Shown here one piece after another: positions 26,833 through 35,383 of a DNA stretch of 64,000 nucleotides. The position numbers were made by a program, and so were the translations under genes. Origin of the DNA: Weissella viridescens (GTDB lineage Bacteria > Bacillota > Bacilli > Lactobacillales > Lactobacillaceae); the NCBI RefSeq assembly GCF_003862435.1, contig NZ_RHGY01000004.1:62630-126629 (forward strand), read 5' to 3'. The notes under the pieces are model-generated. The model did not search any database. It saw only the letters and a program-made list of their open reading frames with translations, and was not told where the DNA came from. Every line of letters begins with the position of its first letter. Position 1 is the first letter of the stretch.

Positions 26833-27141
26833 TTATCTCGGACGATAAATCGTCACCTGTGTTGCATCAGGTGCGACAACGTGATAAGCATGATATTCTT
26901 TTCGGTAAAAAATGCGATACCCCTCTTTTTCAATATACGTTGGAAATGGTTTTGATAATTTCTGAATCAGTTTTAGAGCTTGTGTCTTATGGTGCCAATG
27001 CTTTTGTTCCATCATGGTTAGACGCTTTGTTTGTACAAACCCATTTTGTAATTGATACCCTAAAAAGCTCATCCAAAAAATCCAAAATAAAGCCAGTTCA
27101 AAACAAAATCCAAAATAAAGCCAGTTCAAAACAAAATCCAT
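26833..27141 (-). CDS. comGG: ComGG-like competence pseudopilus protein
   Basis: This is the last gene of the comG operon by position, starting 12 bp after comGF. The 102-residue product has one very hydrophobic aromatic N-terminal segment (about 1-28) and a hydrophilic C-terminal part, the layout of ComGG. There is no recognisable class III prepilin peptidase site. The hydrophobic part is encoded by a 28-bp tandem repeat whose two copies are read in different frames. ComGG proteins diverge fast, so the call rests mainly on context. Confidence 0.6.
   Translation of the reverse strand: MDFVLNWLYFGFCFELALFWIFWMSFLGYQLQNGFVQTKRLTMMEQKHWHHKTQALKLIQKLSKPFPTYIEKEGYRIFYRKEYHAYHVVAPDATQVTIYRPR
27077..27139 (-). 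repeat. 28-bp tandem repeat at the comGG start
   Basis: Two exact 28-bp copies (27077-27104 and 27105-27132) are followed by a 7-bp partial third copy that runs into the ATG. The unit is not a multiple of three, so the copies encode different peptides: DFVLNWLYFG from the first on the minus strand and CFELALFWIF from the second. Confidence 0.9.
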
Positions 27142-27152
27142 GCCGCCTTTTC

Positions 27153-27575
27153 TTAAATGTGAACTTCTTGGACATCCGATTGCCCCTCTTGCTGGATGAC
27201 TGTCATTTGAAAACTAGCTTTCGACATTTGCTTAAAAGTGATTTTCTGCACGTGATTTATTAACACGAAGTGTCCACCCGTTTGTGCAACACTTACCAGG
27301 GCCTGTTTCTTTTGTTGCAGTGTATACACCATCCCGCGCGGATGCCGAATCCTAATTTGATGTTCTTTGACACCGAGAATGACGCCCCCACCTAGCATGT
27401 GTTGTAAATGCTGGACCACCACAAAATTCGCTTGTTGTTGGTGGTATTTACGTTGTTGCTGGCGCCAAGTTGCTAGGGTCTGCAGTTCATGGTCTACACA
27501 GACTGCCAGGCCCTGCAAAATGATGAGCCCGCAGACCAGCTCAACCAATAAACTACCTTTTCTGTACTTGTACAT
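27153..27575 (-). CDS. comGF: ComGF-like pseudopilin
   Basis: This 140-residue minor pseudopilin has a short basic leader (MYKYRKG) followed by SLLVELVCGLIILQGLAV, resembling a class III signal with Glu at the +5-like position. The C-terminal domain is typical of ComGF (VVVQHLQHML, VYTLQQKKQALV). It overlaps the end of comGE by 23 bp. The ribosome binding site is weak, consistent with coupled translation. Confidence 0.8.
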   Translation of the reverse strand: MYKYRKGSLLVELVCGLIILQGLAVCVDHELQTLATWRQQQRKYHQQQANFVVVQHLQHMLGGGVILGVKEHQIRIRHPRGMVYTLQQKKQALVSVAQTGGHFVLINHVQKITFKQMSKASFQMTVIQQEGQSDVQEVHI

Positions 27576-27756
27576 ACCAATCCATTTCTTTTTTTAAATA
27601 GGCTTGTCTGACCTTCTGACACGCTTGGCGCGCCTGCCGGACCTGTCGTGCCTCTTGCCGTATGGCGTTGCCAAGGGGTAAGACAATCCCAATAACCAAT
27701 AGTAAACATAATAAACATTCACTTAAAACATATCCTGATCGTTTAACGCCAAACAT
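27553..27756 (-). CDS. comGE: ComGE-like minor pseudopilin
   Basis: This short 67-residue protein begins MFGVKRSGYVLSECLLCLLL, a prepilin-type signal with cleavage expected after RSG and Glu at +5. The remaining region is basic and helical. The ATG at 27756 follows GGAGGT and overlaps the comGD coding end by 14 bp. It is shorter than Bacillus ComGE, but its position and signal sequence support the assignment. Confidence 0.7.
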   Translation of the reverse strand: MFGVKRSGYVLSECLLCLLLVIGIVLPLGNAIRQEARQVRQARQACQKVRQAYLKKEMDWYVQVQKR

Positions 27757-28129
27757 AAGTCCCACCTCCAACCTGAAAGACGAGTCGTTTGCGCGCCTTT
27801 GTTTGTGTATTGAAAAATGCTAATGTGCCACCCGTAATTGCGTGTGCACGGACTTCAATGCGCGGTGACCAGTAATTCTCCCAGTTTGGCGGCAGGGCGA
27901 TTTTGACGCGATTCACATAAATTGCATTATTTTCCGTACAAACTTCAAAGGGATGTCCCGTGAGGCTTGATTGAAAACGTGCGGATAAGAAGCACTGTTC
28001 AAATTCATGTTCAACCGTGGACCAAGACCGGCTAAATGAACCATGAAAAGCTATGGCTAACATTGCACAGATTATCACGCACCCTACCAATACCTCCGCT
28101 AACATAAAGCCGGATCGCTTCGCAGCCAT
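27743..28129 (-). CDS. comGD: ComGD-like minor pseudopilin
   Basis: The 128-residue product begins MAAKRSGFMLAEVLVGCVII, a type IV prepilin signal (cleavage after G, Glu at +5), followed by a hydrophobic helix and a beta-rich globular domain. The ATG at 28129 overlaps the comGC stop (ATGA). It is a predicted minor component of the DNA-uptake pseudopilus. Confidence 0.8.
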   Translation of the reverse strand: MAAKRSGFMLAEVLVGCVIICAMLAIAFHGSFSRSWSTVEHEFEQCFLSARFQSSLTGHPFEVCTENNAIYVNRVKIALPPNWENYWSPRIEVRAHAITGGTLAFFNTQTKARKRLVFQVGGGTYVWR

Positions 28130-28449
28130 CAATCTGGACGTTTAACTTGGTCACCATGCAGGGTTAGTTTTTCACGACCAAATTGATCAACCTGCGCTTT
28201 GGACATAAACCCATGTTCTAACAGATTAGGCAGGGTCACCTCATATCCAGGATATTGTCCTTTAAACAAATCAATCTGATTTTGGACATGGTGGCTAAAT
28301 GCTTCGCTTTGCTTACGCTCAGCAAATTGACGAATGCGATGTACATTCGGTAAAACTAAAATCATCAACAAACTCATAATAAAAATCGTTGTAATCACCT
28401 CAATTAAGGTGAACCCGGCCCGCTGCTTTAGTTTAAATAATGTCTTCAT
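28129..28449 (-). CDS. comGC: Major competence pseudopilin ComGC
   Basis: ComGC polymerises into the competence pilus that captures DNA. The 106-residue product starts MKTLFKLKQRAGFTLIEVIT, with the canonical prepilin cleavage site between G and F and Glu at +5, and has a hydrophobic helix followed by a small C-terminal domain. The ATG at 28449 overlaps the comGB stop (ATGA). Longer upstream starts would extend into comGB and destroy the leader peptide pattern. Confidence 0.92.
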   Translation of the reverse strand: MKTLFKLKQRAGFTLIEVITTIFIMSLLMILVLPNVHRIRQFAERKQSEAFSHHVQNQIDLFKGQYPGYEVTLPNLLEHGFMSKAQVDQFGREKLTLHGDQVKRPD

Positions 28450-29408
28450 CAAAAACGCTCCTCGAAATTTTGATAAGTCGGTAAAATAAACTCTCCATAT
28501 AGGGCGACGATACATCCCCCAATTAGGACAAATAGTAATGGTTGAAGTAATTGTAAATACAATTCAATTTTTTGTTCCACGGTTAAGTTTAAATCCTCAG
28601 CCAAAACCAATAATTCCGCACCAACTTGCCTAGCTGGATGTCCTGATTCAAATAACGTCTGAACTGTCGCTGGTAAAATCGGCATACATTTTAAAACGCC
28701 TACGAGTGGTAAGCCTTGTTCTAAAGCTGAAACCACCGCTTGATTAATCAACTTGCCAGACTTGGACTGAAGTAAGTGATGGTGTGCCTGTAAATACTTA
28801 AAAATATCGGTTAACTGAATCCCGCCTTGTAAGAGACATCCAATCTGAAAACAAAGTTGTGCTTGGAATCTTAATCGCCAAATTTTACCAATATAAGGTA
28901 ACCGCATTAAAACATTAAGCCAATTAAAATACACGCAACATCCTAAACTCAAGCAAATGCCTACCACAACACTCGTCCCACCTATCAAAATCGACCAAAG
29001 CCGATCCGATTGTGTTAAGGTCATCGAAAAGTATGCGGTCATGCCTAAAATAAGTCCGAAGAGACAAATGGGATACGCAGCTAACTGCCAGAACTTTTTC
29101 ACATGTTGTGCATGCCGACGTTCGCGTTGCCCCAGTAACTTTAAAAATCGTTGTTGTTGCCCATGGAGTTCAACTAGGGTCAGTTCATCGACGATGGATT
29201 GTTGAACAAACCGAGCCAAACTTTCTGAAAGTAATTTGCCCTTTGCCAAGTCAGCCATAATCATTTCTAAATCTGGCCTCCACTTTGGACAGCTTCGTTG
29301 GATGAGTTCCAATGCAGTTTGTAAATCAAAGCCATTTTCTTGCAAGCGACTCAACCGACTAAAAAAATCAGCTTGACGTTTGCGTGGCCAAAGTCGTCGA
29401 TATTTCAT
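28449..29408 (-). CDS. comGB: Competence pilus assembly membrane protein ComGB
   Basis: This 319-residue GspF/PilC-family inner membrane platform protein has the typical arrangement of a cytoplasmic region, a transmembrane pair around residues 110-165 (FWQLAAYPICLFGLILG, TSVVVGICLSLGCCVYF), and a C-terminal hydrophobic segment (LLQPLLFVLIGGCIVALYGE). It overlaps comGA and comGC by 4 bp and 1 bp. Confidence 0.92.
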   Translation of the reverse strand: MKYRRLWPRKRQADFFSRLSRLQENGFDLQTALELIQRSCPKWRPDLEMIMADLAKGKLLSESLARFVQQSIVDELTLVELHGQQQRFLKLLGQRERRHAQHVKKFWQLAAYPICLFGLILGMTAYFSMTLTQSDRLWSILIGGTSVVVGICLSLGCCVYFNWLNVLMRLPYIGKIWRLRFQAQLCFQIGCLLQGGIQLTDIFKYLQAHHHLLQSKSGKLINQAVVSALEQGLPLVGVLKCMPILPATVQTLFESGHPARQVGAELLVLAEDLNLTVEQKIELYLQLLQPLLFVLIGGCIVALYGEFILPTYQNFEERF

Positions 29409-30256
29409 ACCTTTTCCTTTAAAAATTGATAACGAAATTGTAAATGCTGCCCCTGTCGTGTTTGAAAAGCCTGGCCGGTGAGCGCTTGATTGAGGTCACC
29501 AGCTGTAATGCCTAAGTTCAAGAATCGTTGACGCAGTTCATCCAAACCGAGCGCATGGATTGTTGTCAGAATCAAATGACCACTTAAGGCTGCTTCAATG
29601 ACTTGAGCTGCCGTTTGTGCATCCCGAATTTCCCCAATGACAATGACTTGGGGATGGTGCCGGAGGGCTAACTTAAATAACTGCGCATACGTCATCCCCG
29701 CTTGTTCATTGACTTGTAGTTGCAGCACCGCAGGTTGCATAATTTCGACGGGATCTTCAATCGATAAAACAACGCGATCAGCTAAAAAATGTTGTACAAG
29801 ATACGCTAACGTTGTCGATTTCCCTGCACCCATTGCACCGCCAATCACCCAAAGTCCCGTATTATGACGCATCCGCTCCCCAAAAGTTTGAATAGCTTCA
29901 TTTTGTTGCAAATAGGCCTCGATATGTTGCAAGGGGTAAATAACTCGAATCACCATGGTTTCCGCTAAGGTATAATCGCCGACTGTTGAAACGCGTAAAT
30001 GAACTGTCTGTTTTTTTACCTTAACTGTCCAATGCCCCGCTTGCGGCCTCCGACATTCAGCTAAATCCAAATGGGCTTCATATTTTACAAAGCGAATCAA
30101 AGAGCGCCCCACTTCAATTGGTAATGCAGGGCGTTTTAAATATCCTTGTGCTGTTAACATCCCCACCGTCATTTGATGATTATGCGCCCTCAGATAAATA
30201 TCCGAGGCATTTCTTTCGACAGCAACTGACAGCATGTCCGAAAAAATTTCAAACAT
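29405..30256 (-). CDS. comGA: Competence pilus assembly ATPase ComGA
   Basis: ComGA is the GspE/PilB-type ATPase that drives pseudopilus assembly for natural transformation. The 283-residue product has Walker A GGAMGAGKST (139-148), an Asp box around SIEDPVE, and Walker B VIVIGEIRD (204-212). The ATG at 30256 follows AAGGAG; an upstream frame extension has no suitable site. It is somewhat shorter than many ComGA proteins but keeps every motif. No ordinary sigma-70 promoter is evident in the 60 bp upstream, which would fit regulation by a competence factor, although I found no clear ComX box either. Confidence 0.95.
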   Translation of the reverse strand: MFEIFSDMLSVAVERNASDIYLRAHNHQMTVGMLTAQGYLKRPALPIEVGRSLIRFVKYEAHLDLAECRRPQAGHWTVKVKKQTVHLRVSTVGDYTLAETMVIRVIYPLQHIEAYLQQNEAIQTFGERMRHNTGLWVIGGAMGAGKSTTLAYLVQHFLADRVVLSIEDPVEIMQPAVLQLQVNEQAGMTYAQLFKLALRHHPQVIVIGEIRDAQTAAQVIEAALSGHLILTTIHALGLDELRQRFLNLGITAGDLNQALTGQAFQTRQGQHLQFRYQFLKEKV

Positions 30257-30317
30257 TGTTGGTCTCTCCTTCCCAATTAGGTTCACCAATAAAGACGTCA
30301 CATCACGAATTTTTTTC

Positions 30318-30346
30318 AAAAAAAAAGTGCCCTAAGGCACTTTTTT
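30318..30346 (-). terminator. Terminator of the purine permease gene
   Basis: A GTGCC/GGCAC stem extended by A/T pairs (30321-30346) has T residues on the minus strand (30318-30326). It ends the permease transcript just before comGA. Confidence 0.85.
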
Positions 30347-30353
30347 GTTTAAA

Positions 30354-31808
30354 TTAATTTAATGCGATGGAAACGAAATTCAACACGAACAAAATCGTAA
30401 TAATCCACAAAATTGGACTAATTTGCTTGAACTTCCCCTTGATTGACTTAATCAACACATAGAAGATAAATCCGGCAGCAATTCCATAAGAAATTGAGTA
30501 AGAGAAGGCCATGAATGCGGCCGTAAAGAAGGCTGGAATGGCAACTTCCAAATCATCCCAATCAATTTGTGTAAACTCATTCATCATTGAGATTCCCACA
30601 ATAATCAAAATTGGCGCTGTTGCCTGACCTGGGATGACACCAACTAGTGGTGCCGCCACGATTGAGAACAAGAATCCGATTGCCACAACCACTGAAGTCA
30701 ACCCAGTCCGTCCACCGGCCTTAATACCGGCGGTTGATTCAATAAAGGTTGTCGTATTTGAGGTACCAAAAATACCGGCAAACATCGTTGCAAAAGTATC
30801 CGCAACCAAACCACGGTCCATTTTAGACTTGAAGCCCTTGCCATCGTAGAATTCCTTTTGATCTTCCTTCGTGAAGATTCCAGAAGAAATTTCTGTTCCA
30901 ATAAAGGTCCCAATGGCGTCAAACAAACCTGACAAGCCCATCGTGAAGACAGTTAGCACAACCACTAAAATATTCTTCGGTGTGGTAAACATTGACCACA
31001 GCCCATCCTTACCCAGCGCTTGACCGAAAATGTCGCCAAAGTCTTTGAATGTCGTCCCAAATGAGCCTAGGGCATCAACGTGCGTATTCGTTACACCCAT
31101 TGGAATTCCAATCAATGTTGTAATGATCACGGAAATCAAGAACGCTCCTGGAACATTTAAGACCACCATAACCACCAAGATAATAAATCCAATCAAAGCC
31201 AACAAAACTGGTGCAGAGTTAAATGTTGTAATTTCTGGCGTTACCCCACCATTTGCCAACATGCTATTGATTGACTTTACCGCCATACCAGGTGTGTATG
31301 GCTTATTATTGATTGACGTAATGTTAGAAGGATCGATAATAAAGTTCAAGAATCCTGCATTCTTTAAACCAATGTAGGCAATGAACAGTCCAATTCCAGC
31401 AGCAATCGCGTGTTTGATCTGATCTGGAATAGCCTTAACAATTGCTGAACGCACCTTGGTTAAGGTAATGATTACATCGACTAGCCCAACTAAAAACACC
31501 ATCCCGAGGGCTTGCTTCCATGTAAAACCAAGACCAAATACGATCGTGTAGGTGAACATGGCTTGCATCCCAATTGACGGGGCAATCGCATATGGTAAAT
31601 TAGCGAACAAACCAATGATTAGCGTTCCAGTAACCGATGTCAAAATGGTCGCTAAGAACACACCTTGGCTTGGCATCCCAGTCAAAGATAGAACAGCTGG
31701 GTTCAAAAAGATAATGTAGGCCATTGCGACGAATGTCGTTAGCCCGGCAATCACCTCAGTTTTCACATTGGTGTGATTCTCCGACAACTTAAAAAAACGT
31801 TCTAACAT
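30354..31808 (-). CDS. pbuO: NCS2-family purine permease (guanine/hypoxanthine type)
   Basis: This 484-residue NCS2/AzgA-like transporter has NVKTEVIAGLTTFVAMAYII at its N-terminus, about 12 to 14 hydrophobic helices, and the conserved segments FLNPAVLSLTG, TTTFIESTAGIKAGGRTGL and PAFFTAAFMAFSYSISYGIA. Such proteins import guanine and hypoxanthine or adenine; the exact substrate cannot be read from sequence. I chose the ATG at 31808, preceded by AGGAGAAGGGG. The longer frame upstream passes through a terminator hairpin and is not coding. It is under a terminator-containing leader. Confidence 0.92.
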   Translation of the reverse strand: MLERFFKLSENHTNVKTEVIAGLTTFVAMAYIIFLNPAVLSLTGMPSQGVFLATILTSVTGTLIIGLFANLPYAIAPSIGMQAMFTYTIVFGLGFTWKQALGMVFLVGLVDVIITLTKVRSAIVKAIPDQIKHAIAAGIGLFIAYIGLKNAGFLNFIIDPSNITSINNKPYTPGMAVKSINSMLANGGVTPEITTFNSAPVLLALIGFIILVVMVVLNVPGAFLISVIITTLIGIPMGVTNTHVDALGSFGTTFKDFGDIFGQALGKDGLWSMFTTPKNILVVVLTVFTMGLSGLFDAIGTFIGTEISSGIFTKEDQKEFYDGKGFKSKMDRGLVADTFATMFAGIFGTSNTTTFIESTAGIKAGGRTGLTSVVVAIGFLFSIVAAPLVGVIPGQATAPILIIVGISMMNEFTQIDWDDLEVAIPAFFTAAFMAFSYSISYGIAAGFIFYVLIKSIKGKFKQISPILWIITILFVLNFVSIALN

Positions 31809-31866
31809 AATACCCCTTCTCCTACGGTTGACAGTCATTGACACCCTTGTCACGACATAATTCGCG

Positions 31867-31976
31867 GAAAATAAAAAACGACACAAGAAAAATCTCATGT
31901 CGTCTCTGGTACCTTTTTCACGGATGAGTCTGTGGCAAAACACGTTAACGACTTATCAAACTATTTAATAAACTAT
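31867..31976 (-). promoter_or_regulatory. Terminator-type leader of the purine permease, aptamer not recognised
   Basis: The leader ends in a strong intrinsic terminator: a 10-bp stem (31878-31887 with 31894-31903) followed by a T-rich run. An upstream segment GTCGT (31948-31952) is complementary to ACGAC in the 5' arm of that terminator (31899-31903). This gives a competing P1-like helix that would enclose about 44 nt and act as antiterminator. It lacks the purine riboswitch core, stem I of a T-box, and the other classes I checked. Confidence 0.65.
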
Positions 31977-31982
31977 ATTTAT

Positions 31983-32011
31983 AGAATAGTGCTTTTTTTT
32001 AGAAAGGTCAA
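31983..32011 (-). promoter_or_regulatory. Purine permease promoter
   Basis: On the minus strand, -35 TTGACC (32006-32011), a 17-bp spacer and -10 TATTCT (31983-31988). It begins directly after the yebC terminator U-run. Confidence 0.75.
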
Positions 32012-32012
32012 T

Positions 32013-32048
32013 AAAAAAAGATGTGATTCTTATGAATCACATCTTTTT
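32013..32048 (-). terminator. yebC terminator
   Basis: A perfect 11-bp stem (32019-32029 with 32034-32044) with a short loop is followed by seven T residues on the minus strand. Confidence 0.9.
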
Positions 32049-32053
32049 AAAGC

Positions 32054-32776
32054 TTATTCAGCAGTTGTATAAACAGCTGAAACATCATCGTTATCTTCTA
32101 ATTCGTCAACCAAATTAGCCAATGTTTCTTGCTTGTCTTCTGGAACTGCAACTGGGTTTTGGGCAATCATGGTTACTTCAGCAGTTTCAAAGTCGTAACC
32201 CTTCTCTTCCAAAGCAGCGCGAACATCCTTGAAGACCTTTGGATCTGTATAGATTTCGAATTGGTCATCGAAAGTCTTCAAATCATCAGCACCAGCATCG
32301 ATGATATCTTCAAACAATTGGTCTTCATCGATATCAGTATCTTCTGTACGTTCGATTTCCAAGTAACCCTTACGGTCAAATTGGAAGGCCACTGAACCTG
32401 ATGTACCAAGTTCTCCACCGAAGTGCTTGAAACTAGCACGAACAGATGAAGCAGTACGGTTAGTGTTATCAGTCAAGGCATCAACAACAACCCCAACTCC
32501 AGCTGGTCCGTATCCTTCATAACGCAATTCTTGGTAGTTGGCACCATCAGCACCAGAAGCCTTATCCAACGCACGTTGAATATTTTCCTTAGGCATGTTG
32601 GCAGCCTTAGCTTTATCCATTACCAAACGTAAAGCGGCGTTTGAATCTGGATCAGCACCACCTTCTTTAGCAACTGTATACAAGTCACGTGATAACTTTT
32701 GGAAAATCTTACCACGCTTGGCATCTTGGGCGTTCTTACGTCCTTGAATATTGTGCCATTTACTGTGTCCTGACAT
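32054..32776 (-). CDS. yebC: YebC/PmpR-family protein
   Basis: The 240-residue product begins [20 protein letters not shown], the invariant YebC start, and contains [16 protein letters not shown] and [20 protein letters not shown]. Family members were annotated as transcription regulators. Recent work on YebC2-type proteins points to a role in translation of difficult (for example proline-rich) stretches; which applies here is not clear. It is monocistronic, with a terminator and a putative promoter TTGGCA-17-TAAAAG in the gap before it. Confidence 0.95.
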   Translation of the reverse strand: MSGHSKWHNIQGRKNAQDAKRGKIFQKLSRDLYTVAKEGGADPDSNAALRLVMDKAKAANMPKENIQRALDKASGADGANYQELRYEGYGPAGVGVVVDALTDNTNRTASSVRASFKHFGGELGTSGSVAFQFDRKGYLEIERTEDTDIDEDQLFEDIIDAGADDLKTFDDQFEIYTDPKVFKDVRAALEEKGYDFETAEVTMIAQNPVAVPEDKQETLANLVDELEDNDDVSAVYTTAE

Positions 32777-32887
32777 ATCAAAAACCCCTTTTCATTTAGC
32801 TATTTATTCAATTTATTACTCTGTTAGCTTTATCGCTTTTACAATAAAATGCATAGAGTGCCAAATTGTCACAATTGTAGATTAATT

Positions 32888-35383
32888 TTAACGCTTAAAA
32901 TCAGCTGGTGTCAAGCCATCCATCCCAATGTTTGGATCAATTTCCTGATTTGCAATTAATTTTGCCGTTAAAATGGTTGTTTTAGGTGTTGTGGGTGTCA
33001 CAGGAGTCATTTTATCCGGTTCAGGGTCTTTCGTGACGGTGACCGTTTCAACTGTTTTTTGCGACTGTGGCTCACTCCTTTTTTGAGTCACGTCAGCCTG
33101 CTTTGGTCCCTCACCGTGACTCAATTGCGCTAAACGCTCTTGAAGTGTTGTATGTCGCATAATGCCTTCGGTTTGCGCCGCTTGAGCAAATGCTGATTGT
33201 TCACCTAGCAAGACAAGCGATTCGCTCGCACGTGTAATCCCGGTGTACAACAAATTCCGCTGGAGCATTCGTGAAAATGGTCGCACCATTGGCATAATCA
33301 CAAGCTTGTACTCTGATCCTTGGGCCTTGTGAATCGTTGTGGCATAGGCTAACGTCAATTGATTTAAGTCTTGGCGTGCATAATCCACATCCCCGGTATC
33401 AAATGATACACTGACCAGATCTTTCTTTTCAGTATTCGCCTTATCTTTGGCCAACAGAATTGTTTGGATGTATCCAATATCCCCGTTAAAAACGTTATTT
33501 TCGGGATCATTGGTTGTTTGCATCACTTTATCACCAACTCGCAAGACATAAGCATTATCGCCCATATTCATGGCAATTTCGCGTTTTTTTGGACTCGCTG
33601 GATTAAAGATGTTCTGGGCAATCATATTCAAGTGATGAACCCCTGCTGGCGTTTTATACATGGGCGAGAGAATCTGCATATCTGCAACAGAAAAACCTTT
33701 ATCACGCCAAGAACTCGCTACCTTTTCAATGAGTTTTGGTACTTGTTGGGCATTGGCATTAAAATACGAGCGATCGGCTTTTTGGGCCGTAAAATCATCT
33801 GGTAAATGCCCTTGTTTGACTGTTTGCGCAAGCTCGATAATGGTTGATCCTTTGCCTTGACGGTAAATCACTTCAAGTTCGCGATAGTTCAAAAGGCCAC
33901 TCGCCAAAATATCATAAAAGACGCGCCCTGGTCCGACAGAAGGTAATTGATCTTTATCGCCCACCAAAATCACTTGCATCCCCATTGGCACTGCCTTCAA
34001 GAGTAGCGCAAACAACTCCGTGTCCACCATCGACATTTCATCAATAATCAGCAACTGTCCTTCCAATTCCTCGACATCTAAATCACGTGCTGTTTCACGT
34101 CCTGTAATTCCTAGCAACCGATGAATGGTTGATGCTGGCATTTGTGTGGCTTCTGATAAGCGCTTAGCCGCTCGACCCGTTGGAGCTGCCAGTAAAATAC
34201 TGTCAGAAATCTTGTCTGCCGTCATGCCCTCACTTTGGGCCAATAAACGAAAGGTTTTGACAATCCCATTTAAGATTGTCGTCTTTCCCGTTCCTGGTCC
34301 CCCTGTGAGAATAAAGAGATGACTGGTTAACGCCGAAATAATGGCATCCGTTTGGTTATCATCATATGCAAAATCATTTTGCTTGGCGACGCTGGCCACT
34401 TTTTTCACCACGGCGGCCCGCTCGAACTTTGCTGTCTTCATGCGGGTTAACCGAATCAATTTATCTGCAATATCTTTTTCTGCCTGATAGACTGACTGCA
34501 GATATAGATGATCACCTTCCGCAATCACATCACCTTGTTCGGTTAGCTTGAGTAATGCCGTTTGGATGTCACTGACCGGTACCGGTTCGCTCTGGCCTTG
34601 TTCAAGAAGCCGTTGTGCTTCTTGTAACAACTGTTCCAATAAAATATAGGTATCTCCTGAGTCAAAAGTTGCACGATTTATAGTCGTTAAAACCGCCGCC
34701 TCAATCCGACGTTGGTCATCTGGTTGAATACCTTGTTCTGCTGCAATTTGATCGACTCGTTTAAAGCTAACACCATTAATATCGGCCACTAACTGATACG
34801 GATTCTCTTTTAAGACTTGCAAGGTCTTGGCTTGGTATTTTTCGTAAATCTCATTGGCTAAGTTTGACCCAAAACCAAAATTATTCAGGGCAATAATCGT
34901 TCGCTCCACACCATCTGCTTCTTGGAGGCGTTTCACTAAAGTTGCTTGCACTTTTTCAGACAAGCCAATTGGGGTAAGCACACTTGCATCATCTAAAATC
35001 TGATCAATTGCGGTGGCACCAAGCGTATCCACAATCTTCGTGGCACTGGCTTTACCTACCCCTGGAAAACGATCACCTGATAAATAATCAATCACTCCTT
35101 TTGCCGAAGTAATGGCTTCGCGCTGATAGTTTTCGGCTAAAAACTGTTCACCGTAGCGTGCATGCGTGGTAATGCGCCCGGTAAATGTATAGTCACCACC
35201 GATTTGAATATCACCAAAACTACCCGTTACGGTCATTTCTTCCTCGTCGTAATCAAAATTCGCCGATTCAATCCGGACTGCTAATACTTTATAAAAAGAA
35301 TCCTGGGCGGCAAAAACGATATTCTCAACTGATCCAACGAGTTGCGGTTTTTCATTTGCCCCATCATTCAGTTGGTTGACCAT
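32888..35383 (-). CDS. recD2: RecD-like DNA helicase RecD2
   Basis: This is an SF1B 5'-3' helicase independent of RecBC, linked to replication-fork repair and mutation avoidance. The 831-residue product has an N-terminal extension with helix-hairpin-helix motifs (RFPGVGKASATKIVDTLG), Walker A TGGPGTGKTT, Walker B IIDEMSMVD, GDKDQLPSVGPG and the C-terminal TLAYATTIHKAQGSEY motif. A Lys/Thr/Pro-rich tail follows. I chose the ATG at 35383, after AAGGAG. It overlaps the upstream TPR gene by 20 bp. Confidence 0.95.
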   Translation of the reverse strand: MVNQLNDGANEKPQLVGSVENIVFAAQDSFYKVLAVRIESANFDYDEEEMTVTGSFGDIQIGGDYTFTGRITTHARYGEQFLAENYQREAITSAKGVIDYLSGDRFPGVGKASATKIVDTLGATAIDQILDDASVLTPIGLSEKVQATLVKRLQEADGVERTIIALNNFGFGSNLANEIYEKYQAKTLQVLKENPYQLVADINGVSFKRVDQIAAEQGIQPDDQRRIEAAVLTTINRATFDSGDTYILLEQLLQEAQRLLEQGQSEPVPVSDIQTALLKLTEQGDVIAEGDHLYLQSVYQAEKDIADKLIRLTRMKTAKFERAAVVKKVASVAKQNDFAYDDNQTDAIISALTSHLFILTGGPGTGKTTILNGIVKTFRLLAQSEGMTADKISDSILLAAPTGRAAKRLSEATQMPASTIHRLLGITGRETARDLDVEELEGQLLIIDEMSMVDTELFALLLKAVPMGMQVILVGDKDQLPSVGPGRVFYDILASGLLNYRELEVIYRQGKGSTIIELAQTVKQGHLPDDFTAQKADRSYFNANAQQVPKLIEKVASSWRDKGFSVADMQILSPMYKTPAGVHHLNMIAQNIFNPASPKKREIAMNMGDNAYVLRVGDKVMQTTNDPENNVFNGDIGYIQTILLAKDKANTEKKDLVSVSFDTGDVDYARQDLNQLTLAYATTIHKAQGSEYKLVIMPMVRPFSRMLQRNLLYTGITRASESLVLLGEQSAFAQAAQTEGIMRHTTLQERLAQLSHGEGPKQADVTQKRSEPQSQKTVETVTVTKDPEPDKMTPVTPTTPKTTILTAKLIANQEIDPNIGMDGLTPADFKR

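Noticed and set aside
30296-30312. A reverse-strand CACGAATT resembling the streptococcal com-box
   Set aside because: It is on the wrong strand for comGA and matches only six of eight bases.
31809-31943. A 45-codon N-terminal extension of the purine permease
   Set aside because: It would translate the leader terminator; the ATG at 31808 has a good ribosome binding site and matches the family start.
31867-31976. A canonical purine riboswitch before the permease
   Set aside because: The conserved three-way junction bases and the loop pairs are not present, although the layout is riboswitch-like.
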